Positions 44,913 to 53,342 of a stretch of DNA of 64,000 bases are shown here, piece after piece. Numbering within the stretch: the stretch's first letter is position 1; every line of letters begins with the position of its first letter. Made by a program: the position numbers and the translations under genes. The stretch spans positions 253,172-317,171 of the forward strand of contig CADADB010000001.1 of the NCBI GenBank assembly GCA_902786595.1. Reading direction: 5' to 3'. This stretch comes from an uncultured Bacteroidota bacterium (GTDB lineage: Bacteria > Bacteroidota > Bacteroidia > Bacteroidales > WCHB1-69). The notes below the pieces were generated by a model. It was not told the origin of the DNA, ran no database searches, and worked only from the letters and a program-made list of their open reading frames with translations.

Positions 44913-44944
44913 GGTGTAACATTTCGGTTGTTTTCCATACTTGT
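44913..44944 (+). repeat. 32-nt direct repeat upstream of the gene at 44972
   Basis: Identical over 32 nt to 43015-43046 (starts GGTGTAACATTTC, ends CCATACTTGT). It ends 27 nt before the next start codon, suggesting a shared regulatory site. Confidence 0.8.
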
Positions 44945-44971
44945 TAAAAGAAACGATAAAGTTATGAAACG

Positions 44972-45814
44972 ATGAAAGAATTAATAGAACCCATACAGAG
45001 TGACACCCCGCTGGCGAAGGCCTTCAATCGTGTGATGGCAAAAATACAATTGTTGCGTATCATGTCCATCCCTCGCGTTTTTAGAGATTCTAAAGACGAG
45101 ATGGCTGTATTCAGGATGCAAAACTACTATGAGACAGTTCTTTGGGAAAAATGGCTGCATGGTGTCCTCGGACGATTGGAGGAATGGTCAAAAACCATCA
45201 ATGCTTACTTTGATGAGTTTAACGGCAGTTGGAAATATTATGCGTTGTCCAAACGTTTAGATTTCATTCGTGAATTTGGCTCTGACGTAGAAGAAGACTA
45301 TAATTCGGACGGGAGCATCAAAACGCAAAGTATCACTCGTGAACAATTGAAATACCACACCCTTTTCAGCGACCTCTACCATGACAGTGTGGATATCGTT
45401 CAAGATACCGAGCCGTCAGACCTGTATTCTTTGATGAGTGCTCTCAACGCCAATTCATGTATGTCCATTATCGATGTTCTGCAACAGTTGTCGTGTAAGG
45501 GAATAAGGAGTTATATCGTGGACAAGAACGGGAATATTCGCCTTGCGACAGAAGACGACAGGACGCAGATGAGGATTTCTGAATTGGCTGAGGCGATTGA
45601 TCTAGGACAATTGGTCTTTGCGGTCGCCCAGTTGATGGAGACATTAATTTCTGAAATCGAATCCATCTACAAATCAGATCGAGCATTTGAGGATAATCAC
45701 GACGTACTTAATGATATGCTTTGTGATATCACAGCCATACTTCATCTGAAATTGGATGAAACGAGGTTTTTTAAACAATCAGCCACCTGTTCAGCTTGCA
45801 CCAGAAGCCCTTGA
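44972..45814 (+). CDS. Unrecognised helical protein
   Basis: 280 residues, no signal peptide. Mostly predicted alpha-helix: LAKAFNRVMAKIQLLRIMSIPRVF, NYYETVLWEKWLHGVLGRLEEWSK, and MSALNANSCMSIIDVLQQLSCKGI. A short strand region (RSYIVDKNGNIRLATEDDRT) lies between. Family not recognised. The ending overlaps the sigma factor gene on the other strand by 44 nt, and the last residues (CSACTRSP) may be read-through into its antisense; the two genes converge. Confidence 0.65.
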   Translation: MKELIEPIQSDTPLAKAFNRVMAKIQLLRIMSIPRVFRDSKDEMAVFRMQNYYETVLWEKWLHGVLGRLEEWSKTINAYFDEFNGSWKYYALSKRLDFIREFGSDVEEDYNSDGSIKTQSITREQLKYHTLFSDLYHDSVDIVQDTEPSDLYSLMSALNANSCMSIIDVLQQLSCKGIRSYIVDKNGNIRLATEDDRTQMRISELAEAIDLGQLVFAVAQLMETLISEIESIYKSDRAFEDNHDVLNDMLCDITAILHLKLDETRFFKQSATCSACTRSP

Positions 45815-46805
45815 CGGTGAGTCGGGCAAAATAGGATGCCGTGGGTTCATGAAGCGTATGACCGGTGGTTTCACGGTGTTGCTGGCGAAGTTGCCTGATG
45901 GCGGCGGCACAAGGCAACGTGTCGATGATCTGATCATAGTAAACCGACAAGGTGGGATAGAGGTTCGAGAAGTCATCGTTGATGTGTTGCGCCATCTGCA
46001 AGTGGGTGTCGTCGAGAGGGAGAGATTCGCCACGAAGCAGACGGTCGCGAAGTCTCGCAAGGCTGCACTTCGCACGATGAGCGGTGACCCGGTATGAAAG
46101 GCAGGTCATCCCAAGGGCTTGGGCCACCGCCTCGTTCGACAATGACTGCTGCCGATTGAGCATCGACAAGAGAAAACGGAAAAGGACGAAACGGTAGTTC
46201 GGGTTGAAGGTCTGGTGCGCGTATGCGATCAGGCTGGCGGCAACGGAAAGAATCCACTCGTCGGTCTGAAAAGTGTCGGGAATATCGGGGATTTCGGGAA
46301 TTTCGCAGGAGGCGAAGGGGTTAGTGACATCAGCGGCATTAGGGGTGTCACTGACATCACTGATGCCAATATCATCAGCTGCATTGAAAATGTCGGGACT
46401 GGCAATGCTTTCGGCTGAGACTTCCACATGAAGGAACTTCTTTTCCGCAGCAGCACGCACAGCGAGGTAGTTTCGGAAGGTCCTGACCAGCCAGGCCTCA
46501 AAGACCTCCTTGTTACGGATACTTTGCAGTGACCGGTAAGGAGTGCGGTCCCCGCCGTCCACGCTGTCATTTCCTTCGCGCAGGTATAGGAAGAAATCCT
46601 CGACCACATCATCGAAATCGTCCGCCAAACGGGAGTGGTACACCTCGAACCGCCTTTTCAGCTGGAAGTTGACCCGATGGTGCAGTAAATAGTATGCCGC
46701 CTCGTCCGCCCGCGCACCTCCTTGCAGCAGGATGTCGATGAAATCTGCAGATGGGACTTCCGAAAAAGAGGAAACTTCGTCTTTGTCAAAGTTGAACTTT
46801 TGCAT
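45771..46805 (-). CDS. Sigma-70-like RNA polymerase sigma factor with long linker
   Basis: 344 residues. Region 2 candidate: LADDFDDVVEDFFLYLRE and VFEAWLVRTFRNYLAVRAAAEKK (about 60-125). Region 4 candidate: FRFLLSMLNRQQSLSNEAVAQALGMTCLSYRVTAHRAKCSLARLRDRLL (about 205-260), a helix-turn-helix. Between them is an acidic, Pro/Ile-rich linker of about 70 residues (EIPEIPDIPDTF), and beyond region 4 another roughly 85 residues with no recognised domain. Longer than a standard ECF factor (about 190 residues). No anti-sigma gene is adjacent. Confidence 0.78.
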   Translation of the reverse strand: MQKFNFDKDEVSSFSEVPSADFIDILLQGGARADEAAYYLLHHRVNFQLKRRFEVYHSRLADDFDDVVEDFFLYLREGNDSVDGGDRTPYRSLQSIRNKEVFEAWLVRTFRNYLAVRAAAEKKFLHVEVSAESIASPDIFNAADDIGISDVSDTPNAADVTNPFASCEIPEIPDIPDTFQTDEWILSVAASLIAYAHQTFNPNYRFVLFRFLLSMLNRQQSLSNEAVAQALGMTCLSYRVTAHRAKCSLARLRDRLLRGESLPLDDTHLQMAQHINDDFSNLYPTLSVYYDQIIDTLPCAAAIRQLRQQHRETTGHTLHEPTASYFARLTVKGFWCKLNRWLIV

Positions 46806-46876
46806 CGTTTTGAATTGGAAATAGAATAACGCAAATATATTGTATCTTGTCTCTTAAAATCTTTTCGAATTTGTTC

Positions 46877-46885
46877 GCAAAGATA
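46877..46885 (-). promoter_or_regulatory. Promoter -7 box of the sigma factor gene
   Basis: TATCTTTGC on the minus strand, about 72 nt before the start. The 337-nt gap also holds a plus-strand TACTTTTGC at about 46910, the heptamer array at 47056 and the Nudix promoter at 47110. Confidence 0.55.
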
Positions 46886-47055
46886 ATACAAAAATGCTCT
46901 CCTGTCAATACTTTTGCGGAATTTGTTCAACATTGAGTGTCAACTGAATATAAAAAATAATTTAACTAATCAAGCTTGAATAGTAAATTTTCAGAGTGGT
47001 ATTTTGCAAGAAAATTGTCCCTGTTCCCACAAAACATATTGGTTCAACACCCTTT

Positions 47056-47102
47056 AACCCTCAAACTCCCTAACCTTCAATAACCCATAACCCATAACCA
47101 TT
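47056..47102. repeat. Heptamer array, AACCCAT family (reverse of GGTTATG)
   Basis: aaccctc, aaactcc, then aaccttc, then aacccat, aacccat, aaccatt, with two short register slips. Same family as 2884-2949 on the other strand. Confidence 0.6.
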
Positions 47103-47109
47103 AAAATTG

Positions 47110-47118
47110 TATCTTTGC
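47110..47118 (+). promoter_or_regulatory. Promoter -7 box of the Nudix gene
   Basis: TATCTTTGC, 25 nt before the start at 47143. Confidence 0.65.
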
Positions 47119-47142
47119 CGCGTGTAAAAATCACACAGAATT

Positions 47143-47841
47143 ATGGGAGAAAAAGGAGTTTTCACATACGATTATTGGCGTCCGGCAGTGACGGCGGACA
47201 TTGTGGTGTTCAGCTTTGACGGCACGCACCTCAACGTGTTGTTAATCAAACGCGGGAATGAACCCTACAAGGGGCAATGGGCTTTCCCAGGCGGTTTCCT
47301 GGAACCGGATGAAACCTTGGAGGAAGCCGCACGCCGCGAGCTGAAGGAGGAAACGGGACTCACGCCCAAGCATTTCTACGAGGTGGGGTCTTTCAGTGAT
47401 TTGGATCGCGATCCGCGAGGCCGCACCATCTCGGTTGGGTTCGCATCGGTCGTGCGCCCGTCCCAGATAAAAGCTGTCGCCGGCGACGATGCGAAAGAGG
47501 TCCGCTGGTTCGACATCCATGAGATGCCCCGCTTGGCCTTCGACCACGAGAAAATCTGCCGCATGGCCCTCTGGAAACTCCGCCTCGCCTTCATCAACTC
47601 CCCCGTCGCATTTCTCCTCGTGGACGACATCTTCACCCTGCCGGAGATGCAACGGCTCTACACCCACGTCTTCAGCAAAGAGTTCGATCGTCGCAATTTC
47701 CAGAAAAAGTTCCTGTCATCGGGCATCATCACCCCTGTGGCACAAAGTGATGAAGAGCGGAAATCGCCCCATGCCCCTATCCAATATCGCTTCAACGAAG
47801 CCGGATACGTGCACCTTCGCGAGAAAATGCTGCAGTGCTGA
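47143..47841 (+). CDS. Nudix hydrolase with C-terminal winged helix (NrtR-like)
   Basis: 232 residues. The Nudix box is complete at residues 51-73 (G-x5-E-x7-REL-x-EE-x-GL), so it should hydrolyse a nucleoside-diphosphate derivative such as ADP-ribose. The C-terminal part (about 150-232: LPEMQRLYTHVFSKEFDRRNFQKKFLSSGII) is the winged-helix domain of NrtR-type regulators, which bind DNA and respond to ADP-ribose in NAD or sugar metabolism. Regulatory role here is inference; an intact box suggests an enzyme as well. Single-gene transcript. Confidence 0.87.
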   Translation: MGEKGVFTYDYWRPAVTADIVVFSFDGTHLNVLLIKRGNEPYKGQWAFPGGFLEPDETLEEAARRELKEETGLTPKHFYEVGSFSDLDRDPRGRTISVGFASVVRPSQIKAVAGDDAKEVRWFDIHEMPRLAFDHEKICRMALWKLRLAFINSPVAFLLVDDIFTLPEMQRLYTHVFSKEFDRRNFQKKFLSSGIITPVAQSDEERKSPHAPIQYRFNEAGYVHLREKMLQC

Positions 47842-47891
47842 CAATAGTGACCTATGAGTGGTCTTGGATGAACAGCAGAAATAATTCGTGT

Positions 47892-49055
47892 TTACAGACT
47901 TGCGGTTATGATTTCGGCAATGTCCTTCTCCGACAGAGGGGCATAAGCTTGGTCTAACCCTTCATTCACGGCGATGTGGTGCGCCATCTCGCCGATACGA
48001 CTCTCATCGATGCCGACTTCGCGCAGATGCATGGGGATGTTGATGCTCTCAAAGAAACGGTAGGTCTCGTCGATGGCCTTGCGGGCGATCTCCCATTTAT
48101 CCAAATTTGCGTCAATGCCGAAGACGTTGATGCCGTACTTCACGAAGCGCGGCAGCGTTCGTTCGTTCAAAATGTGCGTCATCCAGCGAGGGGTGATGAT
48201 GGCCAATCCCTCACCGTGGGTGATGTCGTAGTAGGCACTCAAGGCGTGTTCAATGCCGTGGCAGGGCCAACCCGAAGGACTGTTGCCGAGCGAGAGAATG
48301 CGGTTGCAGCCGTATGTGCAGGCGAGCATCATCTCAGCGCGGGCAGTGTAATCTTCGGGGTTTTCCAGGCACTTGCGGCCGTTGACCATCAAGCTGCGCA
48401 ACATACTCTCGCAGAAGCCGTCGTTTAACAAGGTGGTGTCCTCGGTGAAGTATTGCTCAATGGTATGGTTCATCGCGTCGGCGATGCCCGCAGCGGTCTG
48501 CTTCTTGCTGACGGTGAAAGTATAAGTCGGGTCGAGGAATGACACGCGCGGATAGAGTAGGGGATCGATGTAGCCGATCTTGTCGTTGGTTTCAGTGCGG
48601 GAAATCACCCCACCGGAATCGTATTCACTACCTGTGGCAGCCAGTGTGATGATGTCCACGATGGGAAGTGCGGCCTTGGCCTTCACCTTGTAGGAGATGA
48701 GGTCCCACGGGTCTCCGTCGTAGCAGGCGCCAGCGGCAATGGCTTTCGAACAGTCGAGCACACTTCCGCCGCCCACAGCGAGGATCACATCGACATTATG
48801 CTCTTTGCAGAGGCGCACGCCGTCAAGGACACTGGGATCGTACTTCGGATTTGGCTGGATGTCAGAAAGTTCCACAATCTCGCGATCTTTCAGCAATTCC
48901 AGAACTTTCTGGTAAAGACCTATTTTCTTGATGCTTCCGCCACCGTAGGTAAGGAGAATCTTGGGGCCGAACTGCGCCATCACTTTTGGCAGTTTCTCAA
49001 TAACGCCCTTACCGAAAATAAGGCGCGTCGGGGTCATATAATCGAAATTTTGCAT
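47892..49055 (-). CDS. Iron-containing alcohol dehydrogenase (YqhD/BdhA-like)
   Basis: 387 residues from ATG 49055 (MQNFDYMTPTRLIFG). Group III alcohol dehydrogenases reduce aldehydes with NAD(P)H. Seen: GGGSIKKIGLY and LAVGGGSVLDCSKAIA (dinucleotide binding), metal ligands in NHTIEQYF and GWPCHGIEHALSAYYDITHGEGLAI. Relatives YqhD/BdhA prefer NADPH and butyraldehyde or short aldehydes. The reading from 49085 would begin with TTG inside the promoter, so the shorter start is taken. Confidence 0.91.
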   Translation of the reverse strand: MQNFDYMTPTRLIFGKGVIEKLPKVMAQFGPKILLTYGGGSIKKIGLYQKVLELLKDREIVELSDIQPNPKYDPSVLDGVRLCKEHNVDVILAVGGGSVLDCSKAIAAGACYDGDPWDLISYKVKAKAALPIVDIITLAATGSEYDSGGVISRTETNDKIGYIDPLLYPRVSFLDPTYTFTVSKKQTAAGIADAMNHTIEQYFTEDTTLLNDGFCESMLRSLMVNGRKCLENPEDYTARAEMMLACTYGCNRILSLGNSPSGWPCHGIEHALSAYYDITHGEGLAIITPRWMTHILNERTLPRFVKYGINVFGIDANLDKWEIARKAIDETYRFFESINIPMHLREVGIDESRIGEMAHHIAVNEGLDQAYAPLSEKDIAEIITASL

Positions 49056-49081
49056 AATATTGTCGTTTGAATTTTTTCGGG

Positions 49082-49090
49082 GCAAATATA
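49082..49090 (-). promoter_or_regulatory. Promoter -7 box of the alcohol dehydrogenase gene
   Basis: TATATTTGC on the minus strand, 26 nt before ATG 49055. Confidence 0.65.
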
Positions 49091-49176
49091 CTTTAATTAT
49101 GAATCGGTCAATTCAGTAAAGATCTTGTGCATAAATCTTTTTTCAAAAACTTCGAACAAATTGAAAATCAATCGTT

Positions 49177-49932
49177 TCACTTCTTCATATCCCCCACCGT
49201 CACCTTCGGGTGGTGGTACTGGTGTGCCTTGGGCGTAGGCTTGCGGTTGAGCTCGACGGCCTGCTTCGGGCAAAAGTGGACGCAGGCGAGGCACTGCGTG
49301 CAGTTGTCGCCGCAACAGGCTTTGCCGTCCGTGAGGGCGATGTTGCCTTGCGGGCACACGTCAGCGCAGATACCACAGCCCACGCAGAGGTCGGCGTTGA
49401 CGGCGGGCGTGAGCATCGGCAATGTGCGGCGTTGCATACCGGGACGGGCACACAGCGCGCCTATCGGTCCCCACCACGCGTAATGCAGACTATGCGTTCC
49501 AGCGGCAATCTCCTCGGTGATGCGCTCCAACCGATCGGCGTACTTCTCGAACTTCCAGACCTGCTTGTTAGGGTCGCGTCCGAAACCGACAGCGCTGTTG
49601 TCGGGCACGCGGATTTTCTGGCTGTACGCCAACGGCAATCCTTTGTCGGCCAGCAGTTTCCGAACCGTATGGATGGAGTTGCCGGCCTGCGCGCCGCAGG
49701 GGATGACGATGAAGACGTACGCCTCCTTGGGCAGTTGCAGTCGTGGCAGCAACTCCGTCACCGCCCGCGGCGCGTTGAACCAGTAGCTGGGATAGACCAG
49801 CCCGATGCGCCGCTCCTGCGACAAATCCTGATGCACCGCCTGACTGAGCGGCATCACCGTTTCGTTGAGTTTCTCCGCGATGTGGCGGCTGATGGCCAAG
49901 CTGTTGCCCGTGCCCGAGAAATAGAGGATCAT
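49177..49932 (-). CDS. EFR1-family flavodoxin-ferredoxin fusion
   Basis: 251 residues. N-terminal flavodoxin-like domain begins YFSGTGNSLAISRHIAEKL. The C-terminal third holds two [4Fe-4S] binding motifs, CVGCGICADVCP and CTQCLACVHFCP, as in bacterial EFR1 proteins. It should shuttle low-potential electrons in the cytoplasm; partner unknown. It lies 7 nt after the glutathione peroxidase gene and both read in the same direction. Confidence 0.9.
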   Translation of the reverse strand: MILYFSGTGNSLAISRHIAEKLNETVMPLSQAVHQDLSQERRIGLVYPSYWFNAPRAVTELLPRLQLPKEAYVFIVIPCGAQAGNSIHTVRKLLADKGLPLAYSQKIRVPDNSAVGFGRDPNKQVWKFEKYADRLERITEEIAAGTHSLHYAWWGPIGALCARPGMQRRTLPMLTPAVNADLCVGCGICADVCPQGNIALTDGKACCGDNCTQCLACVHFCPKQAVELNRKPTPKAHQYHHPKVTVGDMKK

Positions 49933-49939
49933 AATCGTT

Positions 49940-50488
49940 TTATTTCAACATAGATTCAACATCTGCTTCCATATCCTCCGGCGTGGCCACAGGCGGGAAA
50001 CGTTTGACGATGCTGCCGTCTTTGGAAATGAGGAACTTGGTGAAATTCCAGCGCACGCCGCCTTCTTCGCGACCTTCAGATTTGCTCAGACCGTCCACAA
50101 GGGCCATCGTGGCCTTGTTTTTCAGCCCTTTCACCTCTTCAGTGGGCACGGTTTGCGTCAGATATTTGAAAATCGGGTGGGCATTCTCGCCGAAAACGTC
50201 GATCTTTTTCATCAGCGGAAAAGTGACGCCGTGGTTGAGGCGGCAGAACTCCGCGATCTCCGCGTCGGAGCCGGGCTCCTGGTGCTTGAACTGGTCGCAC
50301 GGGAATCCGAGAATCACGAGACCTTGGTCTTTGTACTTCTTGTACAGTGCCTCCAAACCATCGTATTGCGGGGTGAAACCGCATTTGGAAGCGGTGTTGA
50401 CAATCATGAGGACCTTGCCGCGGTATTGCGCCATGTCCACCTCTTCGCCCTTGTTGTTCAGAGCCTTGAAATCATAAATAGTAGCCAT
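49940..50488 (-). CDS. Glutathione peroxidase family protein (cysteine type)
   Basis: 182 residues. Catalytic Cys36 in NTASKCGFTPQY, followed by GFPCDQFKHQEPG and VRWNFTKFLI, which supply the other members of the active-site set. In bacteria lacking glutathione these enzymes commonly use thioredoxin. Reduces peroxides in the cytoplasm (no signal peptide). Probable operon with the EFR1 gene. Confidence 0.92.
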   Translation of the reverse strand: MATIYDFKALNNKGEEVDMAQYRGKVLMIVNTASKCGFTPQYDGLEALYKKYKDQGLVILGFPCDQFKHQEPGSDAEIAEFCRLNHGVTFPLMKKIDVFGENAHPIFKYLTQTVPTEEVKGLKNKATMALVDGLSKSEGREEGGVRWNFTKFLISKDGSIVKRFPPVATPEDMEADVESMLK

Positions 50489-50540
50489 TTCTTTATTGTT
50501 TTAAGTGATATTTTTTGTTAATTCGAATTTTCTTTGGGTT

Positions 50541-50596
50541 TTAGGTTTGGCTTTTAGCTTTTAGCTGTTGGCTTTTGGCTTTTGGCAGCTAACAGC
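50541..50596. repeat. Heptamer array, TGGCTTT/TAGCTTT family (8 units)
   Basis: ttaggtt, tggcttt, tagcttt, tagctgt, tggcttt, tggcttt, tggcagc, taacagc in strict 7-nt register. It is the longest copy of the AGCCAAA family (reverse orientation) and lies upstream of the peroxidase gene. Confidence 0.8.
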
Positions 50597-50605
50597 CAGC
50601 AAAAC

Positions 50606-51367
50606 TCACTCTTTCGCCTCCGCCATCCGCTTCCCCGCCTCGAAGGCCTTCTGCAGGTCCTCCTCCCAATGTTCCTCGCGGTATTTCCGCTTGGCCTCTT
50701 CGGAGAAGCCGGCCAGTTCGTAGCGATCGTAGTTCTTCACTTGGTAGGTGTTGTAGGCGACCAGCCGTTCGGGATCGCCGAGCGCGGCGGAGATGCAGTG
50801 CTCCATCGAGCCGTAGCCCTTGCTGTTGTTGCGGGCGGGCGTGCCGTTCATGGTCTCCAACAGTACCACGGGCATCTTCTTGGGAGCTGTCATGCTGTAG
50901 TCGTTGTAGGAGAGCCACGGGAAAGCCAGCCGCTCCAGGAAGGTGCGCATCTGGCCGGTCACGTCGCCGAAATAGATTGGGGAGCCGAGCACCAGACCGT
51001 CGGCTTCGGCGATTTCCTCTAAAACTGGGGTCAAGGCATCCTTGAACTTGCAGATGTTCGAGGCCTTGCCTTTGAGTTTGCAGGCCATGCACGACATGCA
51101 GCCCTTGTAGTCCAAGTCGTAGAGGCGCACAAGTTTCACTTCTGCTCCACTCTCTTTGGCGCCGTTGGCGAAGGATTCCAACATGGCGGCGGTGTTCATG
51201 TTGCGGCGCGGACCACCGTCGATAACCATTATTTTCTTCATCATATTCGGTGTTTTATTGTTAATCAATTCATTTGCTGTAGCCACAGCGGGATGCTCCA
51301 GAAGGCTGGTTGCCGCCACTGCCGCCACCCCGAGGGCGGCTTTCTTCAAAAATTCGCGTCTGTCCAT
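50606..51367 (-). CDS. Exported NADPH-dependent FMN reductase-like flavoprotein (Tat signal)
   Basis: 253 residues from ATG 51367. The N-terminus MDRREFLKKAALGVAAVAAT is a twin-arginine signal (RRxFLK). The mature domain is flavodoxin-like: VIDGGPRRNMNTAAMLESF (FMN phosphate loop), a CMSCMACK segment, and GSPIYFGDVTGQMRTFLERL. Similar proteins are annotated as NADPH-dependent FMN reductase or iron-sulfur flavoprotein; electron donor and role in the periplasm are not clear. Confidence 0.85.
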   Translation of the reverse strand: MDRREFLKKAALGVAAVAATSLLEHPAVATANELINNKTPNMMKKIMVIDGGPRRNMNTAAMLESFANGAKESGAEVKLVRLYDLDYKGCMSCMACKLKGKASNICKFKDALTPVLEEIAEADGLVLGSPIYFGDVTGQMRTFLERLAFPWLSYNDYSMTAPKKMPVVLLETMNGTPARNNSKGYGSMEHCISAALGDPERLVAYNTYQVKNYDRYELAGFSEEAKRKYREEHWEEDLQKAFEAGKRMAEAKE

Positions 51368-51456
51368 TCGCTGTTTAAATTCAGGGGGCAAAGTTATAAC
51401 TTTTTAGCTAACTAAATGCACAAGAGTTATTTTATGTGTCAAAATTAAAAAAATAG

Positions 51457-51465
51457 TAATTTCGC
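51457..51465 (+). promoter_or_regulatory. Promoter -7 box of the FISUMP gene
   Basis: TAATTTCGC, a one-base variant of TAnnTTTGC, 35 nt before the start at 51500. Confidence 0.45.
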
Positions 51466-51499
51466 AGTCCAAAAAACCTTTGTCCAAAAATCTGTCATT

Positions 51500-53251
51500 A
51501 TGAACAAAAAGGCTTCTCTTTTCTGCATAGTCACCCTGTTTGCGGTTTGTGGTTTCGCGCAGACCGTCACACTCACCTTCACGGGACGGGACGCCGCCAA
51601 CCACCATGTGCAGGCCGAACTCTTTCGAGTGGCCAACCTTTCAAAGAACTGGCAGGAGTATCTTTACTGGCCCGACACGGTGCTGACCCTACAAAAGGGA
51701 TCTGGCATTCAAAATCCTGAGATGTCACAGCTGCCGTCTTTGGAACTGTCGCCAAACAGTCCGAATCCGTTTCATGGCACCACGGACATCCACTTGACCT
51801 TGGCGGATGCAGGCGTGGTGACGTTGGATATCGCGGATGTTGGCGGGCGGCTAGTTTGGGCGGACGACATCCTTTTGAATCCTGGGCGCCACCAGTTCCG
51901 CATCACCCTTGCCCATGCGGGCACATACGTGATGAGCGCCCGCCTTAAGGGGGAATTGTCTTCCGTCAAAATGGTGTGCAACGAAGGCGGGGGTACCAAT
52001 GTTGTTGAATATGTGGGCTATACAAGGAAGGATAGTCGAGAAGCGCCGCCGGCCAAGTCCCATACCCGTGGCTCGGTCGTCCGTCCTTACGATCTCGGCG
52101 ACCAGATGGAATATTCGGCGTATGCCACCATCAACGGCCAAGGTGAGGAAAGCCCGCACATCGAACAGCCCCTTGCGGATTCACAGACGGTGGTGCTGCC
52201 GTTTTCGAGTGTACAGCTACGTCTTCCAACCGTCGTTACCGCGAATGTCACGAATATTACCGGCACTTCCGCTGTATGTGGCGGCATTGTGACCGATGAT
52301 GGCGGTGACAGTGTAACGGCCCGAGGCGTTTGCGTAAGCATTTCGCCCAATCCGACGCTTGCCGGGCTGCATACGTCCGACGGGAGCGGCTTGGGAGTCT
52401 TCACCAGCCAATTGACAGGACTGATGTCCAATCTTGTTTATTATGTTCGTGCATACGCCATCAATTCTGTGGGCATTGCCTATGGCGAGAAACAAAGTTT
52501 TTTCATACCTGTCAATCCCGACGGTGATGCGAGGTCTTGTCCAGACGCACCGTTTGTTGTGGATATAGATGGGAATACGTATAACACAGTGCAAATTGGC
52601 CAGCAATGCTGGATGCGCGAGAATTTGCGTACAAGAAGGTATGCCGATGGCACCGACATTCCACAGGGGGAGAGCTATTCCCTCACATCGGCTTTTTGGT
52701 ATTACCCGATGAACGAATCCGCCAACAAAGCGAATTACGGACTGCTGTACAACTGGGCGGCGCTGATGCACGACGCCACCGCCTCCAATTCCAATCCAAG
52801 TGGAGTGCAGGGTATCTGTCCTGACGGCTGGCATGTTCCGAGCAATGCCGAATGGGAACAGCTCCACACCTATGTGAAAAGCCATGGTCAAAATGTATGC
52901 GGCGGCATTGAGGACCAGATTGGTAAGTCGCTGGCCGCCACGATGGGTTGGGATCTTGGGGGTACCTCCTGCGAGGTGGGCAATGCCAATCCGGCCACCA
53001 ACAATGCTACCGGTTTCAGTGCATTGCCGGCAGGGTATTATCAAGGAGGCGATTACCTCATACCTGAGTTTGTCAATTACGGTGGGCTTGGCTATAACAC
53101 ATTCTTCTGGACCACTACCATGGGAACCGACTCTTATGGCTTCAACAACACCTATTACTGGGGACTTCATTCGAACTATGCCTCCGTAATCCACAATAAC
53201 TTTTATGACGCCGACGGCGACGCTTATTCGGTGCGCTGTGTGAAAGACTGA
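51500..53251 (+). CDS. Exported FISUMP-domain protein
   Basis: 583 residues. Signal peptide MNKKASLFCIVTLFAVCGFAQ. Residues about 75-165 (LELSPNSPNPFHGTTDIHLTL ... VTLDIADVGGRLV ... HAGTYVMSARL) look like a type IX sorting-domain fold placed near the N-terminus. A fibronectin/Bacteroides-type beta domain follows (about 230-330: VTANVTNITGTSAVCGGIVTDDGGDSV). The C-terminal 230 residues are a Fibrobacter succinogenes major paralogous domain: YNTVQIGQQCWMRENLRT, YGLLYNWAALMHD, GICPDGWHVPSNAEWEQL, and the ending AYSVRCVKD. Cell-surface role inferred. Confidence 0.86.
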   Translation: MNKKASLFCIVTLFAVCGFAQTVTLTFTGRDAANHHVQAELFRVANLSKNWQEYLYWPDTVLTLQKGSGIQNPEMSQLPSLELSPNSPNPFHGTTDIHLTLADAGVVTLDIADVGGRLVWADDILLNPGRHQFRITLAHAGTYVMSARLKGELSSVKMVCNEGGGTNVVEYVGYTRKDSREAPPAKSHTRGSVVRPYDLGDQMEYSAYATINGQGEESPHIEQPLADSQTVVLPFSSVQLRLPTVVTANVTNITGTSAVCGGIVTDDGGDSVTARGVCVSISPNPTLAGLHTSDGSGLGVFTSQLTGLMSNLVYYVRAYAINSVGIAYGEKQSFFIPVNPDGDARSCPDAPFVVDIDGNTYNTVQIGQQCWMRENLRTRRYADGTDIPQGESYSLTSAFWYYPMNESANKANYGLLYNWAALMHDATASNSNPSGVQGICPDGWHVPSNAEWEQLHTYVKSHGQNVCGGIEDQIGKSLAATMGWDLGGTSCEVGNANPATNNATGFSALPAGYYQGGDYLIPEFVNYGGLGYNTFFWTTTMGTDSYGFNNTYYWGLHSNYASVIHNNFYDADGDAYSVRCVKD

Positions 53252-53342
53252 AATAGACAACTCAAAGCCTGAAATGATCCAGCACTTCCGTCCCGGCGAG
53301 AGCGCCGGCAATGGCATCGACAGGCTCAGCGACGGAGATGAT

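Noticed and set aside
52217..53317. 366-codon frame opposite the FISUMP gene
   Set aside because: The plus frame matches the FISUMP domain; the antisense frame has no recognisable domain.
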